Source of the DNA: a virus
Strand: one strand, 5' to 3'
DNA length: 20,274 nt
IMG/VR virus record: IMGVR_UViG_3300025280_000241
Location: 1 to 20,274 of that record
Position numbers and translations under genes: made by a program. The notes beneath the pieces were generated by a model. It did no database searches and was not told the DNA's origin. It saw only the letters and a list, made by a program, of their open reading frames with translations. This document shows, piece after piece, positions 5,677 through 14,641 of the stretch (position 1 is the stretch's first letter; every line of letters begins with the position of its first letter).

Positions 5677-8600
5677 CGCGATTCTCCTAGCGGCGGTCTA
5701 AGGCTGTGGCGTATTCGCTCTTGTATAAGTTGTCTGTTTTGCTTGTCGGTTTGGCTGAAATTTTCGCCAAGGAAAGGATGTCTCTTGAGGTCGTAGACAG
5801 CCCTGTCCCGTGCTCTTTTGATCTGTTCCTGCAGGTCGGCTTTGGCCCTTTTGTTTACTTCGGCGCTCGCCCGCTGCGGCAAACCGATCTCACGCTTCCG
5901 TTGGTATCCAGATGAATTGAACTTGCGAGTCATATATTCGGCTGCGTACTTACCGGCACGCTCTTGAAAGAACTCGTATTCCTCCGGCGTAAATGGAAAG
6001 CCTGCGTATTCTCGCGGATGATGCGTCTCCCTGATCTTCAGACGCAGCATCTCTTCATCGAGGACATTGGGCTCATGCGTCGATCGGTAAATAGGTGAGA
6101 TAATGTCAGGACCGAGTGCGCCCTGATTGGCGACCTTGCGGCCCCAGAAGTCGCGCATGGCCGGAGCATTACCCCAGCCAGGAATCTGCTCTTTGATCTC
6201 ATCCAGGCGATCCTTGATGAAGGCCCATTCCTCATACCGTTCAAGCACGCTGTTGAAGCGCTTCTGCTGATCGATGTTGAGCTCTGACAGCTCCTGCGGC
6301 AGTGGAATGTTTTCAAGCGACCGGACACGTTCATCCATGAAGAATGCTTGTCCCCCCTGCCGAACGACGGCAGGAACAACACTGCGCGTGAAGCCGCTGA
6401 TCACGTTGCCCGCATAGCGCCCAGGCTCGCTCATGGCGTCGATCACCCGCGAGAAGCCTTCCATGAAGGTCTTGTTCGTCATGTTCTTGCTGAAAGCGAA
6501 AACGATCGCCCCGCCGATTTCATCCCAGTCGTCCTGGTCAGCAAGGCCGAGCTGAGCCATTTCAACCATGTCTGCAGTGATGCCGATGATCGTCGAGTAC
6601 GGCTCGCCGCCCGCATAGCTGTAATATTCGCCATCGACCTTGATCGAGTAGGGTCGCCAGCCTTGATCTATGTACCGTGCGCGCAGTCCAGGGTCTTTCG
6701 GGCCACCGCCAGTGATGTACCCACTCGCAGCCATAAAGCCGACAGTTGCCGCTGCCGTTGAACCCAGTGCCTTACGCGCTCGCGCTCGGTCCATCCTGGC
6801 TGGGTCGCCGCTGGTCATCGCATTTTTGTGGTTCTCAGTGAACCGCGCAAGTGGCGTGTGCTCGAACGCAAACGAAAAAGCGTTGTACGGTGTGGTGACA
6901 AACGGCATGAACCAGCGCATGAAGCCCACGCGCGCCGCGCCCTGTACAACTTTGCCTAACTTGGTTTCCAGCGGTTGCTGCAACGTCACGAGACGTGCCA
7001 GGTCGTCTGCTTCCTTGACCGCATTCGCAGGAGGATTGCTGACAAACTCCGCGATGAACGTCGCCGCATCGTCGTTAGACAGATTCTGCTCCTTCGCCGC
7101 ACGATAGGCCTGCTGATATAAAGAGCCGCGTTGTGTGACGACTTTCCAGAACGTGTCTTCAAATTGAAGCGCTCTGGTCGGCACGCGCCCCAATGTCAGG
7201 AATGAGCCAATCGCATCCACAGCGGGTGCAAAGATGCCGCCATACTCGAAAGCCTCGGAACTGAATGCAGGCGCGCGACCCTGTCGCGGACTAGCGGTGT
7301 CCTGCAATTTTGTTCCGGCGATCGGAATTTCACCTGTCCGATATGACTTGCCAGCAGAACTAAAAGCCTCACGGATTGCCATGAGCTGACCGAAGGCCTG
7401 AGCACGCACCTCGCCGAACGTCACGCCGCCTTCACCGCCAAAGCCTCGACGGACAGAACCAATCCCTGCCGCCATAAGATTGACGGGTATCTCACCAAAG
7501 GTTGCGAGACCGGCTGATACAAAATTCTTTGTATGCGTAATCGGTCCTGAGAGCAGCAGGTTCATCCAGACTTCAAAGGCAGCGTTGGTAAACTTTTTAA
7601 ACTTCGATAATTTCTGTGCCGCCTGTGCTCTCTGCCTGCCCGTGGGCAGCGCCTTATATGCCTTGGCAAGATCGGAAAGGTTGTCCTGACCGCCGAACTC
7701 CTGCATCAGATTTGCCAGGTTGATATCGCGCATTGCCCCAGCGCCCTGATCCATTGGCATGCGGAAGATTCCGAGAGATCGAGCGACCTCGGTTTGCGCG
7801 CCCTTGAATTGTGTCTGCAGATTGCTGACGAGCTCGAACTGCTGCCGGAAATTCAGCAGCTCATTTGCGCCACCTCTGATGTTGCCCTGAGAATCGATGA
7901 CCTCATCAGCCATCGCATCGAGCTTGCTAACCTCTGTGTATAAAAGGTTCCTGACAGCCAAAAGAGTTTCACTGAGACCGGCACCCTCGATGATCGGCAC
8001 GCCACCCGTCGTCTTCATATTCATTACTGCTCGAAGCAGTTTTTCGGGCCTCATGCCGATGTAATCAGCCAGCTCCTGTGAGACCTCATGCCGAATAACG
8101 CCGCGTGTAGCCTCATCGACCTGCAGGCGATACGTCTGCGAAGTTTTCTCGATGATGGCTAACGTGTTGCCTTCATCTGGAATCTTCGCGTCGCCACGCG
8201 CGCCAACTGCCGTGAAGTCTGTCATGCCGTCAGACACAAGCTCGGTGCGTTGAGGTTCGAGCGTCGCCCGCAGCAGCTCGTTGGTCTCGACTTCAGTCGG
8301 GAGGATGGGGTTCGACTGCTGTTTGATCCGAGCTGCGAGAGCTTCTTCAGAGAGATGTGGTTGAGATGCTGGCCTGACTGTCGGTGCTGCCTGGACGGCC
8401 TCTGGCTCAGGTGCGGCTGTACCAGGCACATCCTGCAGCTCAGGTTGATCGCGCTGCAGCCGACGCGCGGCTTCTAAATCCTTTCCACCAAAAAGACTAC
8501 CGACTAAATCACCGATGCTTTTACCCAAACCGGCAACCTGAGTCGGCTGCATCTCGGGCGATACAGGCTGCATCTCGGGAGATATAGGCTGCATCCCTGG

Positions 8601-8714
8601 CTCTTCGACGACCGGCCCCAGCGGGGCTTCCGTGATGCCTGTGGGCACAGCACCAGCGGCAAGCATATTCAACTGCTGCGCTTTCTGTGTCGCCAATGCT
8701 GGATCAATCGCCAT
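5673..8714 (-). CDS. Large internal virion / DNA-ejection protein (second gp16-position protein)
   Basis: A 1013-residue protein directly before the tail fibre gene, the place of T7 gp16. The N-terminal 130 residues are Pro/Gln/Glu-rich and disordered-looking, with a short repeat (MQPISPEMQPVSPEMQPT). Hydrophobic stretches occur at about 372-413 (VWMNLLLSGPITHTKNFVSAGLATFGEIPVNLMAAG) and 648-671 (ALGSTAAATVGFMAASGYITG). Between them, at about 598-622, is MRWFMPFVTTPYNAFSFAFEHTP, which resembles the PF-TP-N block recurring in phage ejection proteins. The C-terminal region is charged and helical. No transglycosylase motif is recognised. It probably sits inside the capsid and enters the cell with the DNA. 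A strong terminator lies just before its start, and its ribosome site (GGGCGAA) is weak. Confidence 0.65.
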   Translation of the reverse strand: MAIDPALATQKAQQLNMLAAGAVPTGITEAPLGPVVEEPGMQPISPEMQPVSPEMQPTQVAGLGKSIGDLVGSLFGGKDLEAARRLQRDQPELQDVPGTAAPEPEAVQAAPTVRPASQPHLSEEALAARIKQQSNPILPTEVETNELLRATLEPQRTELVSDGMTDFTAVGARGDAKIPDEGNTLAIIEKTSQTYRLQVDEATRGVIRHEVSQELADYIGMRPEKLLRAVMNMKTTGGVPIIEGAGLSETLLAVRNLLYTEVSKLDAMADEVIDSQGNIRGGANELLNFRQQFELVSNLQTQFKGAQTEVARSLGIFRMPMDQGAGAMRDINLANLMQEFGGQDNLSDLAKAYKALPTGRQRAQAAQKLSKFKKFTNAAFEVWMNLLLSGPITHTKNFVSAGLATFGEIPVNLMAAGIGSVRRGFGGEGGVTFGEVRAQAFGQLMAIREAFSSAGKSYRTGEIPIAGTKLQDTASPRQGRAPAFSSEAFEYGGIFAPAVDAIGSFLTLGRVPTRALQFEDTFWKVVTQRGSLYQQAYRAAKEQNLSNDDAATFIAEFVSNPPANAVKEADDLARLVTLQQPLETKLGKVVQGAARVGFMRWFMPFVTTPYNAFSFAFEHTPLARFTENHKNAMTSGDPARMDRARARKALGSTAAATVGFMAASGYITGGGPKDPGLRARYIDQGWRPYSIKVDGEYYSYAGGEPYSTIIGITADMVEMAQLGLADQDDWDEIGGAIVFAFSKNMTNKTFMEGFSRVIDAMSEPGRYAGNVISGFTRSVVPAVVRQGGQAFFMDERVRSLENIPLPQELSELNIDQQKRFNSVLERYEEWAFIKDRLDEIKEQIPGWGNAPAMRDFWGRKVANQGALGPDIISPIYRSTHEPNVLDEEMLRLKIRETHHPREYAGFPFTPEEYEFFQERAGKYAAEYMTRKFNSSGYQRKREIGLPQRASAEVNKRAKADLQEQIKRARDRAVYDLKRHPFLGENFSQTDKQNRQLIQERIRHSLRPPLGESR
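8545..8586 (-). repeat. 21-bp tandem repeat in the N-terminus of the 1013-aa protein gene
   Basis: Two 21-bp units (8545-8565 and 8566-8586) differ at only a few bases, and a partial third begins at 8587. They encode M-Q-P-(I/V)-S-P-E. The repeat keeps the frame and falls in the disordered N-terminal region, so it looks like slippage in a tolerant segment. Confidence 0.75.
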
Positions 8715-8727
8715 TCAATTCGCCCAT

Positions 8728-8750
8728 AAAAAAACCCCGCCGGAGCGGGG
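8728..8750 (-). terminator. Rho-independent terminator between the two large virion genes
   Basis: On the minus strand GCCCCGCTCC-GGCGGGG folds with a 6-bp all-GC core stem (8745-8750 with 8735-8740) and a four-base loop, followed at once by seven Ts (8734-8728). This is a textbook intrinsic terminator. It lies 14 bases before the ATG of the 1013-aa gene and after the 1212-aa gene, so it should lower expression of the tail fibre, lysis and terminase genes unless it is read through or a further promoter exists. Confidence 0.85.
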
Positions 8751-8773
8751 CGTGATAACCACTGTGTCTATAA

Positions 8774-11700
8774 TCATTGCGTCTGCGTCTGCTCCTGATC
8801 CTGCGTCATTTCGGCGAGACCGACGCCGCCTGTCAGCGTGAAGATTGCCTGCCCAAGCCGCTTGATCGAGTCGCGCATCTTCGCGGTGATCTTGATGTTT
8901 GGCAGAGGAATGTCACCAACCTGGATGCCAGAGGCCACGCCATCATCGATCTTCAATGAAGGATCGAACTTCTTGAGGAACTTATTCACGACCTTGGGGA
9001 TGGTCTTGTCATACAAGTCGCGCGGCGCATTGTATCGAGCTTTTTGGACGGCACCTGGAGTCCAGGCGAAATAGTCGTAATCGTTCTCGATGGCGTAACG
9101 CAGAAGTCTGAGGATGACAACTCGCGGCCAGCCACGCTCGTCCATAGACTTGAACGGCATGTCGGGTCGGCCCGAGCCTTGTATTTCTCTTATTTCTTTT
9201 TGCAAATTATCTCTAGCACTCACAGCGCTGCGATATTCATCCAGCAACGCTTGAGTGTCGGGGTTAAGCGTAGGAACTTCCATTAACTTTGTTGAATTGA
9301 ATTTTGCCAGCAATGGATCAGGTATATTCTCACGTTTAAGCAACGCATCAGAAATAGCTTGATGAGCGTTTATGCCAACCGGACTTTCGAGCGTACCTCC
9401 CCTTCTTATAGAGTCTAATTCCATCGCAAAGTTGTTATAGTTTCTGATCATTTCCTTTGTTGCATCTGAAATTCCCTGACCGCCGTCGAGGGCCTCCTGA
9501 GCGGGGACACTTAACGGCATAAATGTCTCTAGTGAATTTGTTACGCTAGGGGGCAGGAACTGTTGCCCATACTCATCAGCAAGGTGTCCATAAAAATCCG
9601 ATGACTCTGTTAGCATTCCCCGCATAGTTGTTGGCCCAGGCATATTGCCGTCCAGCACATCTGGCAGCAGGTCTCTGATCCCCAATAGGTCAGCAATGTC
9701 TGTATAAATTTCCTCTCCTGACCGCTGTTCTGATGTAGGCACCATACGATTTGAAACGATTAAAGTATCATCTGGGGTGGCTTTTAAATCTGCTATTAAC
9801 GCATGAAATAACGGGCTTGCCTCAACTCTCTGTCGATCAGACAGTTCCGATGCGCTGTGGAACATTTCCTCAATGCTCTCGTTCGCTTCCTTTAATTTGG
9901 CTTCCTCTTTTGCAGTCGATCGGCGGTAGATGGGCGGGCCGTAGCCACCACCCGGCAATCTCTGTTTCTTGTGCAAATCAGATTGAGCCTCATCGAGCAA
10001 GAAACCTTTTCCTTTCCCTCTGATATTTAGATCTGAAACCCGCACATGTGCCCCCACGTTTTCAGGTGAGATCAGGTCACTTTCTGTGGCCTCTCCCAGA
10101 TCACGCGATGTGAAACCCTCAGCAAAGTCATCTGAAAAATGACCGTATCGATATGGATCATCAGTCGGGTTCGGAAACTTGAAAAGCAGCTCCCGGTAGT
10201 TTTGGCTCTTACTCCCAGCCATCGTATAGCCCATATACTCCGGCTCGAACTCACCGCCTTCATAATCATAGTCAACCAAACCCTGCTCATAGGCGTCATC
10301 TACTGCCCCCTGCTGTGCGTCATCTAAACGCTCAAAATATCGATTTCCACCCATACCGGGCGTCTCTAATGTCCACCCGATCTCGTCACTGCCTGTGATG
10401 ACGTACCCATGTCCAGAATCGTCGAAATACTGATAATAAGGATTCTCGTCGTATTCAGCTTTCGCAATATCGTAGAGCGCATCATCAGCATCGCCATCAT
10501 CTGCTATTCGCTGAAGCACGTTCTGCCATGTAGCGTTGTCCACAACTTCATCAGAAAGGACGCCCAGGTCTTTCAGGTCGCGAACAGCTCTTAAAAAATC
10601 AATTTCGGACAAAGGGACATCGAGCGCACCATACGGGTTAGAAAGTTCCCTGCCGCCCATATCGGCTGGAGTTTTAATATAAAGCGCCCGGTCAGAACCT
10701 GGAGTGATACCCAGCTCCTCAAGAACATGCCCGCGCAATAATCTGGGACTGACTTTGTCGGCGACCTGATCCCAGTAAAAATCAAGCTCCGATCTCATAT
10801 CATCGGCGCGAGACGATATATAATCCAAATCCTCAACAACTTCCTGACTCCAAGCGGTAGGCACAGTGCCTTCCTGAGCCTCAATTTCTTCACGACCACC
10901 ACGCTCGACCTTCACGCCTTCAATTTCTTCGATCTCCACGCGATTTTCTCTGAGATGCTCGATGATCTCCTGCTTCGTGATCCGCGCCTTTTTCCCCTCG
11001 AGGATGCGCCGATCAAACAGGTCATCGAGGCCCGTCCAGACGAGCTCTTCTTCTTTGACACCGGCAACTTTAAGCAGCGCTGCCCGCATCTGCGTGGGCG
11101 TTCCCTTCTCCTGTTTCAGCTCCCGGGCAGCACGCAAGGCGGCGGAGTAGAAGCCAAGTTCGTCCAGGTCATGTGCAAAAAGCGGTTTCGGCGGCATTTC
11201 AGCGACAGGCGTACCAGGAAGATCGGCAGCGGTCTGACGCGGCTCGTCAGGCACCAGCGGCAGTTGCCTGGGTCCAGTGGGGGCTGGCGCAGGCATGGCA
11301 ACATCAAGATCAGCAGACGTAGGCGCTGCTTCAGTCGGTAAACCGAGCTTTCTCGACAGATGGTCGATTGCCCGTTGCCGGTTGTCAGGATTGCCCTTGA
11401 GCGCCTGGAAGGCTTTGAAAAAAGGCACGGCAAGATCGAAGGGCAGGCCGATTGCAGCACCCTCGAACGCATTCTTGATCCGCTGCCCCAGACGCTCCGC
11501 TGCGTCCGCATCTTCACCGACCGGCGTGCCGAGATATAAAAGCACGGCATCTGGTTCGACACCCAGCTCCATGAGCATTGTCGAGAAGTTTCCTTCTTCG
11601 GGATCAAACAGCGCATCAGCGATTCCGCCCAATGCCATGAAGCGAGCGGTGCCGTATGGTATGGTCCCGAGCGTGCCAAGACTGAATGCTCCCATCGCCG

Positions 11701-12412
11701 CCACGAAGTGCGTGAGATCAGCGCCGATCTGCCCGACCATTGTCTGCGGATCAGTGAAGAACTTCGGCAGAGTGTACGCCTCGTAATTGTCAGGGCGCTC
11801 ATCGGTCAGACGCAGTCCCTGATCATCCCAGATGACAACGGGATCGACGCCGAACTGTCGGAGAATATTAGGAGTCGTGCCAGGAATGTCATACAAGAGT
11901 TCACTCATCTCATGGGTGATATCCAGAAAACCCTGCGCTGCGCTGTGTATTCCTGACCACAGGGCGCGTCCCGTCTCCTGATTTACATCGAGGATGGTAC
12001 GACCGACTTCGGCGTAGGGCTCCATCACACGATCGTAGAATTTGACGGCACCATCGAACGCATCGTCATCGAGAAGGTTGCGTGGATCGATGCCCTGGTT
12101 CTCGAAATCCTGAGCGTCAGGACTAGTCAACACACGACGGTTGTCCATCCTTTTACCGTGATACGAGCGCACCCAATCCTGATCTTCATACTCGTCTGGC
12201 GGAAGGGAGATTGGTTCGACCGGCTCAAGCTCTGTCTCCTCGACGGGCTCAAGCTCTGTCTCCTCGACCACACCCTCTGTCAGCGTCATCCGCAGCGGCT
12301 CACCCGCTTCCTGCTCATAAACAGGTTCTGCAATCTGAGGCAGATCGATCTTGGGCAGATCGGGATCGGGAAGGTCGCCGACAACAATTGATGCGTCTGA
12401 TACGTCGGTCAT
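8774..12412 (-). CDS. Large internal virion protein with split polyvalent-protein-type domain
   Basis: A 1212-residue protein in the T7 gp16 region. The N-terminus is acidic with a duplicated VEETELEP. Residues about 224-270 (ADLTHFVAAMGAFSLGTLGTIPYGTARFMALGGIADALF) are hydrophobic and could insert in the membrane during ejection. Residues about 786-815 (GAHVRVSDLNIRGKGKGFLLDEAQSDLH) and about 1082-1125 (RPDMPFKSMDERGWPRVVILRLLRYAIEN-Y-YFAWTPG) match the two conserved blocks of a domain common in phage and plasmid polyvalent proteins (usually H-R-...-EIQSDWHQ and PF-W--L-LKR-L-YA---GYD--AWT-G). They are separated here by about 270 residues. YDK-IPK-VNKFLKKF follows. It ends 60 bases before the next gene, with a terminator between. 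Exact biochemical role is unknown. Confidence 0.65.
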   Translation of the reverse strand: MTDVSDASIVVGDLPDPDLPKIDLPQIAEPVYEQEAGEPLRMTLTEGVVEETELEPVEETELEPVEPISLPPDEYEDQDWVRSYHGKRMDNRRVLTSPDAQDFENQGIDPRNLLDDDAFDGAVKFYDRVMEPYAEVGRTILDVNQETGRALWSGIHSAAQGFLDITHEMSELLYDIPGTTPNILRQFGVDPVVIWDDQGLRLTDERPDNYEAYTLPKFFTDPQTMVGQIGADLTHFVAAMGAFSLGTLGTIPYGTARFMALGGIADALFDPEEGNFSTMLMELGVEPDAVLLYLGTPVGEDADAAERLGQRIKNAFEGAAIGLPFDLAVPFFKAFQALKGNPDNRQRAIDHLSRKLGLPTEAAPTSADLDVAMPAPAPTGPRQLPLVPDEPRQTAADLPGTPVAEMPPKPLFAHDLDELGFYSAALRAARELKQEKGTPTQMRAALLKVAGVKEEELVWTGLDDLFDRRILEGKKARITKQEIIEHLRENRVEIEEIEGVKVERGGREEIEAQEGTVPTAWSQEVVEDLDYISSRADDMRSELDFYWDQVADKVSPRLLRGHVLEELGITPGSDRALYIKTPADMGGRELSNPYGALDVPLSEIDFLRAVRDLKDLGVLSDEVVDNATWQNVLQRIADDGDADDALYDIAKAEYDENPYYQYFDDSGHGYVITGSDEIGWTLETPGMGGNRYFERLDDAQQGAVDDAYEQGLVDYDYEGGEFEPEYMGYTMAGSKSQNYRELLFKFPNPTDDPYRYGHFSDDFAEGFTSRDLGEATESDLISPENVGAHVRVSDLNIRGKGKGFLLDEAQSDLHKKQRLPGGGYGPPIYRRSTAKEEAKLKEANESIEEMFHSASELSDRQRVEASPLFHALIADLKATPDDTLIVSNRMVPTSEQRSGEEIYTDIADLLGIRDLLPDVLDGNMPGPTTMRGMLTESSDFYGHLADEYGQQFLPPSVTNSLETFMPLSVPAQEALDGGQGISDATKEMIRNYNNFAMELDSIRRGGTLESPVGINAHQAISDALLKRENIPDPLLAKFNSTKLMEVPTLNPDTQALLDEYRSAVSARDNLQKEIREIQGSGRPDMPFKSMDERGWPRVVILRLLRYAIENDYDYFAWTPGAVQKARYNAPRDLYDKTIPKVVNKFLKKFDPSLKIDDGVASGIQVGDIPLPNIKITAKMRDSIKRLGQAIFTLTGGVGLAEMTQDQEQTQTQ
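12217..12264 (-). repeat. 24-bp tandem duplication coding VEETELEP twice
   Basis: Units 12217-12240 and 12241-12264 are identical except for one base at position 5. They encode an acidic octapeptide twice near residue 55 of the 1212-aa protein. High identity implies a recent, in-frame duplication in a disordered N-terminal tail. Confidence 0.85.
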
Positions 12413-12415
12413 TTT

Positions 12416-14119
12416 TTAAGATCCCGGCGTGGTAACTTTAAGGTTTTCTAGTCGGTCTTGCTGACGGCCCAGAACTGATTCACTAATCTCTTCGATGCTC
12501 TTCGACAGTGCCCGAAATTTTGTGAGGCCCAGCCGAGCTCTATTTTCCTTCGCCCAATTTTTAGCTGCCGTCACAGTATCTTGTGTCCAGGTACTCGCAT
12601 CTCGTGGGAATTCCGTGTCAGGGATGCTGCGAGGCAGGTATGCCGGGTGGAACTGTGGCGGGTCGTCAATGTTTAGAACGCTATTGACAACGTCATTAAA
12701 CGCCGTTGTTGGAGTTGAGCCTGCGGAGATACTTTGCCAGTAAATACGAGTCGCTTCCGCAACCTGTGGCACCTTGTTCTCCTCTATTCCATCAGGCGTT
12801 TCGCCTGCTGCCGATCTGGCATAACCCAGATAGCGTGCCACTTCGCCACTATCTCTCTCTTCACTGCGTATCTGCTTCGCGTACTTAGCAAAGGCCACAT
12901 AATCACTATGCGTCAGCAAGGACTCCCGGCCACGCCCGACCGTCTTATGAGCTTTATCAAGCAGCCCATCAATCACATGGGCTTTGGTTTGCGGAGCTAC
13001 TTCAGAAGCGGAAGCAGTCGTCACGAGATCCATATACAGAGCGCTCTTGAAGATTCCATCGCTTTCCAGCGGCCCCGCCTTCAACGCCATAACGGTCAGA
13101 GCGGCTGTCGCTGCTGGTGCCAAACCTTGCGAGTTGGGTTTTGAATCGACAACTTCACGCACGTCTTCAAGACTCAAATCACCGTCCGCAGCTCTCAGCA
13201 ATAGTATGTTGTGGCTCTCCGCCTGATCCGCCTTCAACTGCCGCGCGCGCTCGGCTCGGTCTGCCGTTTCCTGGGCCTGCTCGTCTCGCAGAAGGCGGTA
13301 CTTCTTTCTATCCAGTTGTCCTCTCAGGCGGTCGCGATCTTTGACCTTGAGCCACCTGTAGTTGTTGGGGTCTTCAACCTGCGTCAGCAACTCCTCCACC
13401 TGATCTGCCGTTCGAGCCATCAGGTTCCGCTGATTGACAGCGCTCAATGCTATCCTGCTCTGCGCGGTTAGCTTCGTCTTCTGCGCTGCCGTGAAATCAA
13501 TAACGTTGGTCTTCGCCCCAGTGTCCTGTAACGCGTTTATTGCGTTAATATTTGAGATAACATTGAGAGGCAGCGTGTTTGTGTCGCCATTCCAATCAGG
13601 CGGCAATGCATTTGCTGCAGCCGTAATAGCTTCTTCTGTGCCAGCGGCTATATCTGCCGCAGCTTCATTCGTCAGGCGACCGGCGTAGAACGTGCTGAGG
13701 GTGCGCCGTTTATCAGCCAAGTGTGCGGCATAATTCGATTGCACTTGAGTTCTGGTGAGAGGGTCGAAGATGTCATTGCCGACAGTCTTGCCGTAATTGC
13801 TTATCTGCTCATCGAACCAGCCGAGAATGCCGCCTTTGTCCATGTATTTGGGATCGTTAACAGGCCGACGCTGCGCCTCCGTAAATACGTCATCGATCTT
13901 AGCTTCATTTTTCGATTTCGCCCCAGCAATCACGCCGTTGCGGTGGAGCGTGTACGCAACCTGACCCCACTGTGCAGCCTTGTTACTCAGGTCTTCCCAC
14001 GCTGCAGCTTCTGCCCGTGCCGGTGCCGAGAAGACGCCAGCAGGAGCTTTCACGGTCATTTGCTGACCCGGCACACCCACCACGCGCTTGGCCGTTGCTC
14101 GATATTTCGGAACCTCCAT
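12416..14119 (-). CDS. Internal virion protein, T7 gp15 position
   Basis: A 567-residue, mostly helical and hydrophilic protein with no membrane segment. The early part (AEAAAWEDLSNKAAQWGQVAYTLHRNGV), a middle rich in Ala and charged residues (QVQSNYAAHLADKRRTLSTFYAGRL, DEQAQETADRAERARQLKADQAESHNILLLRAADGDLSLEDVREVVDS) and length fit the soluble component of a podovirus ejection complex (T7 gp15, 747 aa, in the same gene position). Assignment is by order and composition and not by a diagnostic motif. Its ATG lies three bases after the previous stop, and its own stop is followed three bases later by the next start. Confidence 0.62.
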   Translation of the reverse strand: MEVPKYRATAKRVVGVPGQQMTVKAPAGVFSAPARAEAAAWEDLSNKAAQWGQVAYTLHRNGVIAGAKSKNEAKIDDVFTEAQRRPVNDPKYMDKGGILGWFDEQISNYGKTVGNDIFDPLTRTQVQSNYAAHLADKRRTLSTFYAGRLTNEAAADIAAGTEEAITAAANALPPDWNGDTNTLPLNVISNINAINALQDTGAKTNVIDFTAAQKTKLTAQSRIALSAVNQRNLMARTADQVEELLTQVEDPNNYRWLKVKDRDRLRGQLDRKKYRLLRDEQAQETADRAERARQLKADQAESHNILLLRAADGDLSLEDVREVVDSKPNSQGLAPAATAALTVMALKAGPLESDGIFKSALYMDLVTTASASEVAPQTKAHVIDGLLDKAHKTVGRGRESLLTHSDYVAFAKYAKQIRSEERDSGEVARYLGYARSAAGETPDGIEENKVPQVAEATRIYWQSISAGSTPTTAFNDVVNSVLNIDDPPQFHPAYLPRSIPDTEFPRDASTWTQDTVTAAKNWAKENRARLGLTKFRALSKSIEEISESVLGRQQDRLENLKVTTPGS

Positions 14120-14122
14120 CGG

Positions 14123-14641
14123 CTAAGCCCTCATAAATATAGAGGCAGCTTTGCTCGCGCCGCCGAGCAGACTCTGCGTGGCCTGAGTGCGAAGTGCTGC
14201 ACCTCGCGATGCACCGCTCAATTGTTCAAGGTTACCCCTCAGTCGATCTTGAACCGCTCCCTCACGCTGAGCATCTGCGCTTACTCGCATGGCGTAATCA
14301 TTGCGGCGCTGCTGGTCCTCAAACTCGTCAGCATTATACGCGAGCTGCAGGGCGGCTGAGCCCTCCAGCATCCATCCGTTGTGCTGTAGCGCGAGCTCCG
14401 TCCCTGCCTGCAGGTCTGCAAATTCTTGCGCGTCATCTTGACGATCGAGCAGATTGATCTGACCGATCTCACGCGCCTGCTGCTCTTTAATCTTCGCATC
14501 ACGCTCAGCGAGCGTCTGGTTATAGGTGCCGACCTGCTCTTCGGTTTTGGCCGCTTGGCGATATGACCGCGATGCCATAACGCCGCCCACGACGGCTGTT
14601 GCTGCAGCTACGCCTGCTAGTACGAGTTTAATGGCTGGCAT
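14123..14641 (-). CDS. Small internal virion protein with N-terminal membrane segment, T7 gp14 position
   Basis: A 172-residue protein starting at ATG 14641-14639, which overlaps the end of the preceding GNAT-like gene by 14 bases and begins MPAIKLV. A longer frame (13 more codons) reaches further into the upstream gene and lacks a reason to be used. Residues about 5-24 (KLVLAGVAAATAVVGGVMAS) are a hydrophobic helix, and the rest is Ala/Gln/Glu-rich amphipathic helix up to the end (SLLGGASKAASIFMRA). Length and layout fit T7 gp14 (196 aa), which inserts in the outer membrane during DNA ejection. Confidence 0.68.
   Translation of the reverse strand: MPAIKLVLAGVAAATAVVGGVMASRSYRQAAKTEEQVGTYNQTLAERDAKIKEQQAREIGQINLLDRQDDAQEFADLQAGTELALQHNGWMLEGSAALQLAYNADEFEDQQRRNDYAMRVSADAQREGAVQDRLRGNLEQLSGASRGAALRTQATQSLLGGASKAASIFMRA

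Noticed and set aside
11116-11802. A 228-residue minus-strand frame inside the 1212-aa gene
   Set aside because: It is a shifted-frame shadow rich in Arg and Ser with no start signal. The long frame has domain matches.
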